Source of the DNA: Streptomyces sp. Alt3
Lineage (GTDB): Bacteria > Actinomycetota > Actinomycetes > Streptomycetales > Streptomycetaceae
Length of the DNA stretch: 64,000 nt
Direction of reading: 5' to 3'
Assembly (NCBI RefSeq): GCF_030719215.1
Contig: NZ_CP120983.1
Coordinates: 7,998,001-8,062,000, forward strand
A program made the translations under genes and the position numbers. Of the stretch, positions 26,013 through 34,086 are shown in pieces (position 1 is the first letter of the stretch; every line of letters begins with the position of its first letter). Below the pieces are notes generated by a model that was not told the origin of the DNA, made no database searches, and saw only the letters and a list, made by a program, of their open reading frames with translations.

Positions 26013-27003
26013 GAGCCCAGTATGCTCCCCGCCGCAGCGCCTTCGGACGGAGCCGGCGCCACCACCGAGCCGCCGCTCCACCTCGCTCCTTGCGGCGAGC
26101 GGCCCAGACCATCCGTTCCGTGCGCACGGTCAGATCGGTGCGGCGCAGGATGCTGCGAGGGCTGTCGGTGTCGAGGAGCTGGTCGAGGGCGGCGAGATCC
26201 TCGGGCGAGAGCGTCTCGGCGGCGGCGCCACGGATGCGTTGCAGGGTGCTCAGGGCATAGCGGGGGATCGCCTCGGTGCCCCCGGTGCCCCCGGTGCCCC
26301 CGGTGCCCCCGGTGCCCCCGGTCCGGGTGCCCTCGATGTTCACCTCGACGGTGCGCTCGCCTTCGACCGTGAACCCGGCGGCGGTCAGCAGCGGCCCCCA
26401 GTCGGCACCACGGTGGGGTACGTGCTCCATGTGGAGGTGGTCGGTCGCGGTGTGGCAGCGCTCTTCGAGGCCGGGCCGCTCCTCGGGTGCGTCCGCCGGC
26501 AGAAAACGGGGGAAACCGGCCAGCTCGACGACGGCGAACAAACCGCCGGGTGCGAGTACGTCGCGCACCTGGCGCAGTGTCCGGTCGGGCTCGGCCATGT
26601 GGTGCATCGAGGCTGAGGCCCAGATGAGACCGGGTGTCCCGAGATCGGGCCAGTCGGCGGCGTCGAGGTCGGCCCGGACGGTGCGCACGCGGTCGCCCGC
26701 CCCCTCGGCGGTGGCCTTCTCCCGCAGCCGGTGCAGGTGCTCGGCGGAGGAGTCGACGGCGGTCACACGTGCTTCCGGGAAACGCGCCAGGAGAGCGAAG
26801 GTGCCCGCGCCCGTTCCACAGCCCAGATCCACGATCTCCCGCGGGGGCGCGCCGACGGGAAGCCATGCGGTGATGGAGGCGATGTGTTCGGCGAGCACTT
26901 CGGCGTCCAGGTCGAGGATCTCCGCCTGGCCGCCGGAGTCGGCGGCGTGATCAGGGTGGTGGTGCGTGTCGTGGCCGGGGGAGTGCGGGTGTGCGTGGGT
27001 CAT
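26013..27003 (-). CDS. Class I SAM-dependent methyltransferase, stop codon lost
   Basis: It starts at the ATG 27003 with a histidine-rich lead (THAHPHSPGHDTHHHPDH), then 'REIVDLGCGTGAGTFALLARFPEARVTAVDSSAEHLHRLREKA' (SAM motifs I and II), 'GLIWASASMHHMAEPDRTLRQVRDVLAPGGLFAVVELAGFPRFL' and, after a repeat tract, 'ALSTLQRIRGAAAETLSPEDLAALDQLL'. Homology ends near 'TERMVWAARR' (about 26092), where such proteins normally stop. No stop exists in this frame before 23509, so the end at 26013 given here is only the MpaB start. The product, if made, may carry a long tail. A palindrome 35 bases upstream probably controls it. Confidence 0.75.
26275..26319. repeat. Five-copy 9-base tandem repeat inside the methyltransferase gene
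   Basis: GGTGCCCCC is repeated five times without change (plus strand). On the coding strand it adds repeated Gly-Gly-Thr units, giving a flexible linker between the SAM domain and the C-terminal helices. The unit is a multiple of three, so copy-number change keeps the frame. Confidence 0.95.
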
Positions 27004-27037
27004 GCCCTCACGCTAGGCGGACCGTGCGCCTACAGCA

Positions 27038-27066
27038 CATTCCCTTGCCGAATACGCAAGGGAATG
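27038..27066. promoter_or_regulatory. Perfect 11+11 palindrome upstream of the methyltransferase
   Basis: CATTCCCTTGC (27038-27048) and GCAAGGGAATG (27056-27066) are perfect reverse complements, seven bases apart. They lie 35 bases before the methyltransferase ATG, between it and the XRE-cupin gene. It is a likely operator for that regulator. A hairpin in the leader is the alternative. Confidence 0.7.
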
Positions 27067-27112
27067 ACCTGTGCAGGTGCCGAACACGCACTATGAGCGC
27101 GGCAAAAGGTGG

Positions 27113-27733
27113 TCATGGGCGGGGGCCGTTCGATTCGCGTTGCTCCCCGCCGCTCGGGCCGGCCCCTTCGCGCTGATGGCCACGGCGGGCGTCGCGGTCG
27201 AAGATTCCCAGGATCTCGCAGGGGCCGCCCTCGGCGCCGATGGCGTGCGGAAGCATGGTGGGGAACTCCGCGGCCTGGTCGGTCTCCACACGGAAGCGGC
27301 GATGCCCCAGCATGAGTATCGCGGTGCCGGACAGGACGACGAGCCATTCCCGGCCGGGATGCGCGCGCATGCGCGCGGGGTTGTCCGGCGGCGGCTCCGT
27401 CATACGCTGGCGCACGACGCTCATGCCCGGGTCGCCCTTGACCGGCCAGCGCATCAGCCCGTGGGCCGCGTCGATCGTCGGGCTGGTGACTACGTCGTCG
27501 GAGGCCGTCTCGACCAACTGGTCCAGGGACGTGTCCAGGGCACGGGCGAGGATCACCAGCTGGTCCAGTGCGAGGCGGCGCCGGCCGTTCTCGATGCGGG
27601 AGAGCGTGGACTGACTGATGTGCGCACGGGTGGCAAGTTCCTCCAGTGACCAGCCCTGCGCCACGCGCAGCGCGCGGATCCGTTTGCGTACCAGGCCGTC
27701 CAGTTCGTCCTCGTTCTGCGTCACGGACAACAT
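27113..27733 (-). CDS. XRE-family regulator with C-terminal cupin
   Basis: A 206-residue regulator. Residues about 15-75 are an XRE helix-turn-helix ('VRKRIRALRVAQGWSLEELATRAHISQSTLSRIENGRRRLALDQLVILARALDTSLDQLV'). Residues 100-190 form a cupin ('MRAHPGREWLVVLSGTAILMLGHRRFRVETDQAAEFPTMLPHAIGAEGGPCEILGIFD') that would bind a small effector. Gene order suggests it controls the methyltransferase just downstream on the same strand (110 bases, with a perfect palindrome between). ATG at 27733 is used; GTG at 27742 is an alternative, and neither has a ribosome site, so the mRNA may be leaderless. Confidence 0.9.
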   Translation of the reverse strand: MLSVTQNEDELDGLVRKRIRALRVAQGWSLEELATRAHISQSTLSRIENGRRRLALDQLVILARALDTSLDQLVETASDDVVTSPTIDAAHGLMRWPVKGDPGMSVVRQRMTEPPPDNPARMRAHPGREWLVVLSGTAILMLGHRRFRVETDQAAEFPTMLPHAIGAEGGPCEILGIFDRDARRGHQREGAGPSGGEQRESNGPRP

Positions 27734-27845
27734 CGTATGCACAGCATGAGCTGCGGACCTCCGGCCCTTTCGCGTGCTCCGGGGCTAGCGGGGCAGGCCG
27801 GACGGAAGGGCGGAAGGCAGGCTTCCGTCTTCGGGAGGACGGGGC

Positions 27846-28953
27846 TCAACAGGCCACCAACCGGGCGGCGTCCGCGGTGAACACGGCCCGCCCGGCTGTG
27901 ATCCGGCGTTCGCGGTCGGGACCGGGGCGCGCCAGACGGTCCAGCGCGCCGAGCAGGGCGGCATCGTCGGTGACGTACTCGGTGATGCCGGCCTCGGCCA
28001 TCTCGTGGACACCCTCGATCCCGTGACCGGGGATCGGACGATATCCGACGACAGGCACCCCGGCGGCGAGGGCCTGCACCGCGGTCTGCCCCGCCGCGTT
28101 GTCCACCAGGGCGCTCGACGCGGCCATCAGGTCGGGCAGGTCCTCGATCCAGCCCAGCGGCAGGACGCAGGGGAGCCCCGCCGCACGGGCCCGCAGCCTT
28201 TCGTCGTTGCCGCACAGCAGCACCGGCAGGTGCCCTGCGTCGGCGAGCAGGCGCGCGGTGGCGGTGAGCCCCCGGCCCACCCCCCAGGCACCGGCGGACA
28301 CCACCACCGCCGGCGCCGGCTCCGTGCCGTGCCAGCTTCTGATCCCAGCGGGACGGCCGGCGCCCGGGGACCGGCCGTCCCGCATCGGTGAAGGCCGCCG
28401 GTACGACCGGGCCGCACACCTTCGCAGGGCACCCGGTCGCGGCCGTGACGCGCGCCGCGGCGGCATCGGTCAGGCACAGATAGAGGCTGTTGCCAGGGTG
28501 CAGCCACTGCCGGTGCACGGCGAAGTCGGTGACCACGACGGTGCTCGGTGGACAGTCGCCCCCACGGACTGTCCTCAACCGCCCTGTCACCTGGGCGGCC
28601 TGATGGAAGGTGGAGACGAGCGCGTCCGGGTGCCACCGGTCGACGACACGGCGCAGGCGCGGCGCGAGTACAGCCGCCAGCGGACCGGTGGCCGATGACA
28701 AGCCGACCTTGTCGCCGTGAGCCCCGCGTTCCTGGAAGAACGTCGAGTAGACCGTCTGGTAGGCCCAGGGGCAGCGGCGGAGTGCCGTCCGGTATGCGGC
28801 GCGCAGTCCGCGGCCGGCACCGGAGGGCAACAGGTTCAGGAGGTCCACGCGGGCGGCCCGGTGACCGTCGGCCCTCAGACGTCCGGCCAGTTCGCGAGCG
28901 ACGGCGTCGTGACCCGCGCCCATGCTCGCGCTGATGATCAGAAACCTACTCAT
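27846..28953 (-). pseudogene. MGDG-synthase-type glycosyltransferase split by a frameshift
   Basis: The N-terminal half is in one frame from 28953: 'MSRFLIISASMGAGHDAVARELAGRLRADGH', 'VSTFHQAAQVTGRL', 'TVVVTDFAVHRQWLHPG', typical of the MGDG_synth N-domain (G-A-G-H). After about 28375 the second, nucleotide-sugar-binding half is in another frame: 'VVVSAGAWGVGRGLTATARLLADAGHLPVLLCGNDERLR', 'GWIEDLPDLMAASSALVDNAAGQTAVQALAAGVPVVGYRPIPGHG', ending at 27846. Both halves are well conserved. The change lies between 28325 and 28375. Intact homologues in Streptomyces transfer sugar to lipids. This copy is either recently broken or mis-assembled. Confidence 0.8.
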
Positions 28954-29138
28954 TCCCGCATGTTCCCCGGACGACGGCCCGGGTGCCAGACACGGACCGG
29001 GCGAGCCGTTAGCCCAGTGCGGTCACGCGCGTTTGCCGGTGCGGCGGTTGCACCGAAGGATGACTGAGTACGGTCCGGTGCAGGCCGGGCCCGGAACGGA
29101 GCCCCGCGTGGCCGGTGGCCACGGAGGACGGAAGGCCC

Positions 29139-29972
29139 ATGCGCGCGAGCCCAGCACCACGCAGCAGTCCGGCGGCCGAAGCCGATGCGGCACCGTCGGG
29201 TGCGGGCGGCCGTCCTGCCCCTGGCCGGCGACGGGTCGCGTTGATCACCGGCGCCTCGTCCGGCATCGGCGCCGCGGTCGCCTCCAGGCTCGCGGCGGGC
29301 GGCCGATGGGATCTGCTGCTCAACGGACGGGACGAGGAGCGGCTCGGTGCGGTCGCCGACCGCACCGGAGGTGCCGCGCTGCCGATGGACCTGGCCTCCC
29401 CGGAGGGCTGCCGGAAGCTGGCCGAGGCGGCCCTGACACGCAGTGACCGGGTCGACGCGCTCGTCGCCGCCGCCGGGCTCGGCTGGGCGGGCGCCTACAC
29501 CGACATGACACCCGCCGTGGTGAACCGCCTGGTCAGCGTCAACGTCAGTGCCGTGCTCCACCTCGTCAACCTGATGCTGCCGCACATGGTCGCCCGTGGG
29601 TCGGGCCGGCTGGTCCTGCTCGGCTCCGTCGCCGGCCGCTTCGGCGTACGGGGCGAGGCTGCGTACGCGGCGACGAAGGGCGCGCTGATTCCCTTCGCGG
29701 AGAGCCTGCGCTACGAACTCAGGGGCACGGGCGTCCATGTCTGCCTGGTCCAGCCCGGCCCCGTCGACACCCCGTTCTTCGCCCACCGGCACACCCCGTA
29801 CACGCGCTCCTGGCCGCGGCCGGTATCCGCAGGGCGCGTCGCCGCCGCAGTCGAGGACGCCCTGGCCGGGAGGCGGGACGAGATCACCGTGCCGCGCTGG
29901 CTGGGAGCCCCGGGCCGCATCCAGGGCCTGGCCCCGCACCTCTTCCGCAGGCTGGCCACGCGCTTTGGCTGA
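29139..29972 (+). CDS. Short-chain dehydrogenase/reductase (SDR)
   Basis: A classical SDR of about 277 residues with an Ala/Pro-rich N-terminal lead. The cofactor motif is 'RVALITGASSGIGAAVASRLAAGG' (T-G-A-S-S-G-I-G), then 'LVAAAGLGWAG' (the NNAG position is here AAAG), 'NVSAVLHLVNLMLP', the Ser 'LLGSVAGRFG' and the catalytic 'YAATKGAL' (Tyr-x-x-x-Lys). 'LVQPGPVDTPFF' follows. ATG at 29139 (GGAGG and GAAGG ahead) is preferred to GTG at 29115. It is first of three co-directional genes with the DMT transporter and the NodB-type deacetylase, 42 bases upstream of the transporter. Confidence 0.93.
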   Translation: MRASPAPRSSPAAEADAAPSGAGGRPAPGRRRVALITGASSGIGAAVASRLAAGGRWDLLLNGRDEERLGAVADRTGGAALPMDLASPEGCRKLAEAALTRSDRVDALVAAAGLGWAGAYTDMTPAVVNRLVSVNVSAVLHLVNLMLPHMVARGSGRLVLLGSVAGRFGVRGEAAYAATKGALIPFAESLRYELRGTGVHVCLVQPGPVDTPFFAHRHTPYTRSWPRPVSAGRVAAAVEDALAGRRDEITVPRWLGAPGRIQGLAPHLFRRLATRFG

Positions 29973-30014
29973 GCGTGGCCCCCGCCCCCGGCACGGTCGC
30001 GGAGGGCGGAAGAC

Positions 30015-30881
30015 ATGATCGTCCTTTCCGTCGTCATGGCGCTGCTCGCCGCGCTGGGAAACGCGGCGGCCTCCGTACTCCAGCGCCAAGCCGCGGCGGC
30101 CGACCTGGCCGACACCTCGGGCGGCCGGCCCGGCGGACGCTTCGGCTTCGTACGCCGCCCCGCCTGGCGCTGGGGGGCGGGGCTCCTGGCCCTCTCCGGG
30201 GCGGCGCAGGCCCTGGCCCTGGCGACCGGCCCGCTGGCAGTGGTGCAGCCGGTGATGACGACGGAGCTGCTGTTCACGCTGGTCCTCGCCGCCCTCGTCT
30301 TCCGATGGCCGCCGGGCGGCCGGACATGGGCGGCGTTCCTCGGGATGGCGCTGGGTCTGGCAGCCTTCCTCCTGCTGGCCGGCCCGTCCGGCGGCATGGA
30401 GACCGTCCCGCCGAGGAGATGGCTGATCAGCGCCGTTCCCGCCCTCGCCGTGACGATCCTGCTGACCGTGGTGGCCAGGAGACTGCGGGGATCGGCGCGG
30501 GCGGCGGTGCTGGGGTCGGTCACCGCCATCGGCTTCGCCTTCACCGCGGCGCTGATCAAGGACACCCTCGGCCTCGTCTCCGGCGGATCGGGGGACGTCT
30601 TCACCACGTGGCAGATCTACACGGCCGCAGCGGTGGGCCTCGGCTCCTTCCTGATGCTGCAGGCCACGTTGCGGGCGGGTTCCCTGGCGGCGTCACAGCC
30701 CGCCCTCACCCTCGGCGACTCCCTGTTGAGCGTGATCCTGGGTATCTCACTGTTCGAGGAACGGATCGACCTCGGCTGGCGGGTGCTGCCGGAGGCGGCG
30801 TCCCTCGGCCTCGTCGCGTTCGCCTGTGTACATCTGAGCAGGTCCCCCCTGGTCTCGGGCAAGGAGGCCCAACGATGGTGA
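30015..30881 (+). CDS. DMT-superfamily (EamA-like) transporter
   Basis: A 288-residue protein with about nine to ten membrane helices: 'IVLSVVMALLAALGNAAASVLQRQAA', 'GAGLLALSGAAQALALATGPLAVVQPVMTTELLFTLVLAALVF', 'AAFLGMALGLAAFLLLAG', 'ISAVPALAVTILLTVVARRL' and 'SVTAIGFAFTAALIKDTLG'. The 'GPLAVVQPVMTTELLFTLVL' and C-terminal 'SQPALTLGDSLLSVILGISLFEERI' repeats are typical of the actinobacterial DMT group. GGAGGGCGG precedes the ATG at 30015. The last seven bases overlap the deacetylase gene. It probably exports a small metabolite. The downstream furan-type operon is a possible source, which is an inference. Confidence 0.9.
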   Translation: MIVLSVVMALLAALGNAAASVLQRQAAAADLADTSGGRPGGRFGFVRRPAWRWGAGLLALSGAAQALALATGPLAVVQPVMTTELLFTLVLAALVFRWPPGGRTWAAFLGMALGLAAFLLLAGPSGGMETVPPRRWLISAVPALAVTILLTVVARRLRGSARAAVLGSVTAIGFAFTAALIKDTLGLVSGGSGDVFTTWQIYTAAAVGLGSFLMLQATLRAGSLAASQPALTLGDSLLSVILGISLFEERIDLGWRVLPEAASLGLVAFACVHLSRSPLVSGKEAQRW

Positions 30882-31603
30882 GACACCCCGGCACCGTGGG
30901 CGTGGGCGCGCTGGCAGCGGCTGCCGCATGGCACATCGGACCCGCCGCCACCTGGCTGCCGCCCGTACGGAAGATCCTCAGCCCCTCCTTGGACGGCCGA
31001 GGCAGCCCCGACCACGTGGCACTGACGTTCGACGACGGACCGGACCCGGACAGCACCCCACACTTCCTGCGCGTCCTCGCAGAGCACCGGGTACGGGCCA
31101 CCTTCTTCCTCGTCGGCGAATCGCTGACCCGTCATCCCGACCTCGGCCGGGCCCTCGTGGCGGCAGGACACGAGGTCGCGGTGCACGGCTGGCACCACGA
31201 CCGCCCCTGGTACCCCGCGCCGCTGCGCGACGTACGGGAGGTGCGTCGAGCCGCCGACGCGGTCCGGCGGATCTGCGGGACCGACCCGCAGTGGTACCGG
31301 CCGCCCTACGGCATCCTCACCGGCGGTCGGCTGACGGCAGCCCGCCGCGCCCGACTCCGGACGGTGCTCTGGTCGTCGTGGGGCCAGGACTGGACAGAGC
31401 ACGCCGACGCCCGCTCCGTGACCGCGTCGGTCCTGAGGGACCTGACCGGCGGAGGGACCGTGCTGCTGCACGACGCGGACCGGTGGAGCGCGCCGCACGC
31501 GTGGAGGGCCACGCTGGAGGCGTTGCCCGCCCTGCTCGCCGAATGCCGACGACTCGGTCTGCGCGTGGGACCGCTGTGCGAGCACGACGTCGAGCGCGGT
31601 TAG
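30875..31603 (+). CDS. NodB-type polysaccharide deacetylase family protein
   Basis: A 242-residue protein with the CE4/NodB motifs: 'VALTFDDGPDPDST' (Asp53, Asp54), 'HEVAVHGWHHDRP' (metal His104 and His108), 'WYRPPYGILTGG' (Arg-Pro-Pro-Tyr-Gly) and 'GGTVLLHDAD'. A short hydrophobic N-terminus ('VGALAAAAAWHIGPAATW') could be a signal anchor. It removes acetyl groups from N-acetylated sugars in cell-wall or surface polymers, using zinc. It overlaps the DMT gene by seven bases, so the two are coupled. A link to the furan-type operon 300 bases downstream is not implied. Confidence 0.92.
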   Translation: MVRHPGTVGVGALAAAAAWHIGPAATWLPPVRKILSPSLDGRGSPDHVALTFDDGPDPDSTPHFLRVLAEHRVRATFFLVGESLTRHPDLGRALVAAGHEVAVHGWHHDRPWYPAPLRDVREVRRAADAVRRICGTDPQWYRPPYGILTGGRLTAARRARLRTVLWSSWGQDWTEHADARSVTASVLRDLTGGGTVLLHDADRWSAPHAWRATLEALPALLAECRRLGLRVGPLCEHDVERG

Positions 31604-31908
31604 GAGCATCCCCGTCAGCACCTCATGGGAGCGGCCGCCATCCCGGCGAGCGTGCGGCCCCCTGCACATCCCGCACCCGACGTCCCGCCTCCGGCACCGC
31701 CGGACCGTCCGCATCGCGTGACTGCTGCGAACCGGCGTGGACGGCGCGTCGGGAGGGGCGTGGGCGCGGTACGGCAGTGATCCGTGCGGTACTCCGCGCG
31801 CCCTGCCGGGCACCCCGGACCGCAGCAATGATGAGCACACCGCACGTGATCCGAGCGACTCCGCACACCTGTCTCCGACAGGTGGACCTACGGTGGAAGG
31901 AACCCGCG
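31604..31908. other. 305-base leader of the mfnB-like operon, with an inverted repeat
   Basis: No coding pattern. CACCTGTC (31866-31873) and GACAGGTG (31877-31884) are perfect 8+8 arms with a three-base TCC loop, 25 bases before the start codon and ahead of GGAAGGA. This could be an operator or a small hairpin that affects initiation. Confidence 0.6.
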
Positions 31909-32664
31909 TTGTTGCTGCTCATCTCTCCTGACAGCGTCGAGGAAGCACTCGACTGCGCGAAGGCCGCCCAACACCTCGACATCGTCGATGTCAAGAAGCC
32001 CGACGAGGGCTCGCTCGGCGCGAACTACCCGTGGGTCATCAGAGACATCCGCACTGCGGTCCCGGCGGACAAGCCGGTGTCCGCCACCGTGGGAGACGTA
32101 CCGTACAAGCCGGGCACGGTGGCCCAGGCCGCGCTCGGAGCGGCCGTCTCCGGCGCCACGTACATCAAGGTCGGTCTCTACGGATGCACGACGCCCGAAC
32201 AGGCCGTCGAGGTCATGCGCGGAGTGGTCCGCGCCGTGAAGGACTACCGCCCGGACGCGTTCGTCGTCGCCTCGGGCTACGCGGACGCCCACCGGATCGG
32301 CTGCGTCAACCCGCTCGCACTGCCCGAGATCGCCCGGCTCTCCGGCTCCGACGCGGCCATGCTCGACACCGCGGTCAAGGACGGGACCCGGCTGTTCGAC
32401 CACGTACCGCCCGACGCCTGCGCGGAGTTCGTGCGGCTGGCCCACGAGGCCGATCTGCTCGCCGCGCTGGCCGGCAGCATCAAGGCGGAAGACCTCGCGA
32501 CGCTGACCGGCATCGGCACGGACATCGTGGGAGTGCGCGGGGCGGTCTGCGAACGGGGGGACCGCACCACCGGCAGGATCCAGCCGGAGCTGGTGGCAGC
32601 CTTCCGGGCGGAGATGGACCGGCATGCCCGCGCGTACGCGGCAACCGCGGTCGCCGCGAGCTGA
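31909..32664 (+). CDS. mfnB: (5-formylfuran-3-yl)methyl phosphate synthase (MfnB-like)
   Basis: A 251-residue TIM-barrel protein close throughout to archaeal MfnB: 'LLLLISPDSVEEAL', 'DIVDVKKPDEGSLGANYPWVI', 'SATVGDVPYKPGT', 'GATYIKVGLYG', 'SGYADAHRIGCVNPL', 'AMLDTAVKDGTRLFD', 'LAGSIKAEDL' and 'IGTDIVGVRGAVCERGDR'. The Schiff-base lysine corresponding to Lys27 of the Methanocaldococcus enzyme is Lys29, and Lys155 is Lys157. In methanogens it joins two glyceraldehyde-3-phosphates into a furan aldehyde phosphate. The start is TTG at 31909 with GGAAGGA 7 bases ahead. It leads an operon with ALDH, ADH and methyltransferase genes. Confidence 0.93.
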   Translation: MLLLISPDSVEEALDCAKAAQHLDIVDVKKPDEGSLGANYPWVIRDIRTAVPADKPVSATVGDVPYKPGTVAQAALGAAVSGATYIKVGLYGCTTPEQAVEVMRGVVRAVKDYRPDAFVVASGYADAHRIGCVNPLALPEIARLSGSDAAMLDTAVKDGTRLFDHVPPDACAEFVRLAHEADLLAALAGSIKAEDLATLTGIGTDIVGVRGAVCERGDRTTGRIQPELVAAFRAEMDRHARAYAATAVAAS

Positions 32665-32673
32665 TCACCCGGC

Positions 32674-34086
32674 ATGCCGACGCGACAACCCACTCGCGAG
32701 CCTGGAGGCCGTGAGAAGTGCTTCGCCGTGCTCGATCCCGCGACGGGCGAGCCGTTCGACGAGGCTCCCGACCACGACCCGGACACGCTGGACGCCGTGG
32801 TCGACGCGGCGCACGTCGCCTGGCGCGGGTGGCGGGAGGACCCCGCCGCCCGCACCGGTGCGCTGCTCGCGGCGGCCGACGCCGTCGAGGCCGCAGGGGC
32901 CGACCTGGCCCCCCTGCTCACCCGTGAGCAGGGCAAACCCCTGTCCGAGTCGTATGCGGAGGTCGCCCGGACGGCAGCCCGTCTTCGCTATTTCGCCGAG
33001 CTGGACCCCGGCTCACAGCCCATCACGGACGGGCGGCCGGTACGCAGCGAGATCCGCTGGCGGCCGATCGGTCCGGTCGCCGCCATCGTCCCCTGGAACT
33101 TTCCCCTCCAGCTCGCCTCGGCGAAGTTCGCGCCCGCGCTCGCCGCAGGCAACACGGTGGTGCTCAAACCCTCGCCGTACACCCCTCTCGCCACACGCCT
33201 GCTGGGGTCGGTCCTCTCCACCGCCCTCCCCGAGGACGTACTGACGATCGTCACCGGTGGCGAACCCCTCGGTGCCCGTCTCGCATCCCATCCGGGGATC
33301 CGCCATGTGACGTTCACCGGTTCGATCCCCACCGGACGGGCCGTCGCGGAGAGCGCGGCGGCCTCACTCACCCGGGCCACCCTGGAGCTGGGCGGGAACG
33401 ACGCCGCCGTCCTGCTGGAGGACGTGGACGTGGAACGCGTCGCGGACCGGCTGTTCTGGGCCGCGTTCCGCAACTGCGGGCAGGTCTGCATGGCGGTCAA
33501 GCGCGTCTACGCCCCGGCCCGGATCCACTCCCAGGTCGTCGAAGCCCTCGCGCAGCGCGCGAAGACCGTAGTCGTCGGATCCGGGCTGGACCCCGTTTCG
33601 GAGCTGGGCCCGGTCAACAACGCCGCCCAGCTGGCCCGGGTCGAGCGCTACACGGCCCGGGCCCAGGCGGACGGTGCACGAGTCGCGGCCGGCGGCCACC
33701 GCCTGGACCGGCCGGGGTACTTCTTCGCTCCCACCGTCCTGGCCGACGTCCCCTCAACCAGCCCGGTGGTGACGGAGGAGCAGTTCGGACCGGTCCTGCC
33801 GGTGCTGCCGTACACAAGCGTCGACGAAGCCGTCGAAGCGGCCAACGGCACACGCTTCGGCCTGGGCGGGTCGGTCTGGGGCACCGATCTCGACCGGGCG
33901 GAGGCCGTCGCCGGCCGGCTGGAGTGCGGGACGGCGTGGATCAACCACCACGCCGAACTGTCCCTCGCCCAGCCCTTCGCAGGGATCAAGGAGAGCGGTG
34001 CCGGCGTCGCGGGCGGCCCCTGGGGTCTCTACGGCAATCTCAGGCCGTTCGTCGTGCACCGCCCGTACCGTCCGGAGGAGGCATGA
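32674..34086 (+). CDS. Aldehyde dehydrogenase family protein
   Basis: A 470-residue NAD(P)+-dependent aldehyde dehydrogenase. 'AIVPWNFPLQLASAKFAPALAAGNTVVLKPS' carries the Asn of the oxyanion hole (Asn142) and the nucleotide-binding Lys. 'TLELGGND' has the general base Glu238. 'FRNCGQVCMAVKRVY' has the catalytic Cys272 in the G-Q-x-C motif. 'EEQFGPVLPVLPY' and the C-terminal 'FAGIKESGAGVAGGPWGLYGNL' complete it. The N-terminus lacks the usual hydrophobic lead. It starts 9 bases after mfnB and overlaps the ADH gene by four bases. The likely substrate is the furan aldehyde made by MfnB, or its dephosphorylated form; this is inferred from context. Confidence 0.93.
   Translation: MPTRQPTREPGGREKCFAVLDPATGEPFDEAPDHDPDTLDAVVDAAHVAWRGWREDPAARTGALLAAADAVEAAGADLAPLLTREQGKPLSESYAEVARTAARLRYFAELDPGSQPITDGRPVRSEIRWRPIGPVAAIVPWNFPLQLASAKFAPALAAGNTVVLKPSPYTPLATRLLGSVLSTALPEDVLTIVTGGEPLGARLASHPGIRHVTFTGSIPTGRAVAESAAASLTRATLELGGNDAAVLLEDVDVERVADRLFWAAFRNCGQVCMAVKRVYAPARIHSQVVEALAQRAKTVVVGSGLDPVSELGPVNNAAQLARVERYTARAQADGARVAAGGHRLDRPGYFFAPTVLADVPSTSPVVTEEQFGPVLPVLPYTSVDEAVEAANGTRFGLGGSVWGTDLDRAEAVAGRLECGTAWINHHAELSLAQPFAGIKESGAGVAGGPWGLYGNLRPFVVHRPYRPEEA

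Noticed and set aside
26275..26319. CRISPR-like repeat array
   Set aside because: The repeats are contiguous 9-mers with no spacers and lie inside a coding region.
29975..30874. An N-terminal extension of the NodB-type deacetylase
   Set aside because: It overlaps the DMT transporter in another frame; the transporter has clear membrane helices and its own ribosome site.
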